From positions 1-22,648 of the IMG/VR virus record IMGVR_UViG_3300028844_000265: a stretch of DNA of 22,648 nucleotides. One strand, 5' to 3'. Under the pieces are notes generated by a model. That model ran no database searches. It was not told the origin of the DNA and saw nothing but the letters and a program-made list of their open reading frames with translations. The translations under genes were made by a program, and so were the position numbers. Below, piece by piece: positions 22,645 through 22,648 of this stretch. This stretch comes from a virus. The first letter of the stretch is position 1. Each line of letters begins with the position of its first letter.

Positions 22645-22648
22645 ATCA

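Noticed and set aside
1-22648. CRISPR arrays, tRNA genes, insertion sequences
   Set aside because: I looked for repeated spacer-type units, cloverleaf-type sequences and transposase motifs and found none; the only clear repeats are the hendecads and the paired octamers.

Overview
This window looks like part of the genome of a tailed phage (podovirus-like) of a marine alphaproteobacterium. The best match I can name from memory is the HMO-2011 type, known from SAR116, Roseobacter and SAR11 hosts. The evidence is an AT-rich, tightly packed genome with ATGA/TAATG gene overlaps, a family A DNA polymerase carrying a DnaJ-like CxxC zinc finger between its exonuclease and polymerase domains, separate primase and DnaB-like helicase genes, a T7-type endonuclease I, a monomeric B12-dependent ribonucleotide reductase, and large ejection-type virion proteins. 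No RNA polymerase, terminase, portal or capsid gene and no tRNA is visible. The assignment is inference, because no database search was possible.

Layout. The left arm (1-9372, + strand) is the end of a virion operon. It holds the 3' end of a tail-fibre gene, a second tail-fibre or receptor-binding protein, two small proteins (one with a membrane segment), a 720-residue Ala/Gln-rich protein with a very long 11-residue periodicity, three unknown proteins and an 1117-residue probable ejection protein. A bidirectional hairpin terminator at about 9407-9437 separates this arm from the convergent right arm.

The right arm (9436-22648, - strand, transcribed right to left) is the early and replication region. 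In order of transcription it holds several unknown small genes, a DUF932 protein, a tyrosine recombinase, a TOPRIM primase, a DnaB-like helicase, an endonuclease VII-like HNH protein, a 51-codon gene, DNA polymerase, a possible ssDNA-binding protein, a PD-(D/E)XK exonuclease and T7-type endonuclease I. Small genes, the ribonucleotide reductase, a dATP/dGTP diphosphohydrolase-like protein, a small unknown protein, an RMF-like small protein and a MazG-type pyrophosphohydrolase follow. Together these cover priming, unwinding, synthesis, recombination and resolution, host DNA breakdown and dNTP supply.

Regulation. Two near-consensus sigma70 promoters lie inside the 3' ends of genes: one at the end of the integrase, driving primase and helicase, and one at the end of DNA polymerase, driving the ssDNA-binding/exonuclease/endonuclease group. 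An octamer, GATATAAC, occurs twice at each of two leader regions (around 15029-15058 and 21915-21967). No stretch over 300 bases lacks a gene.
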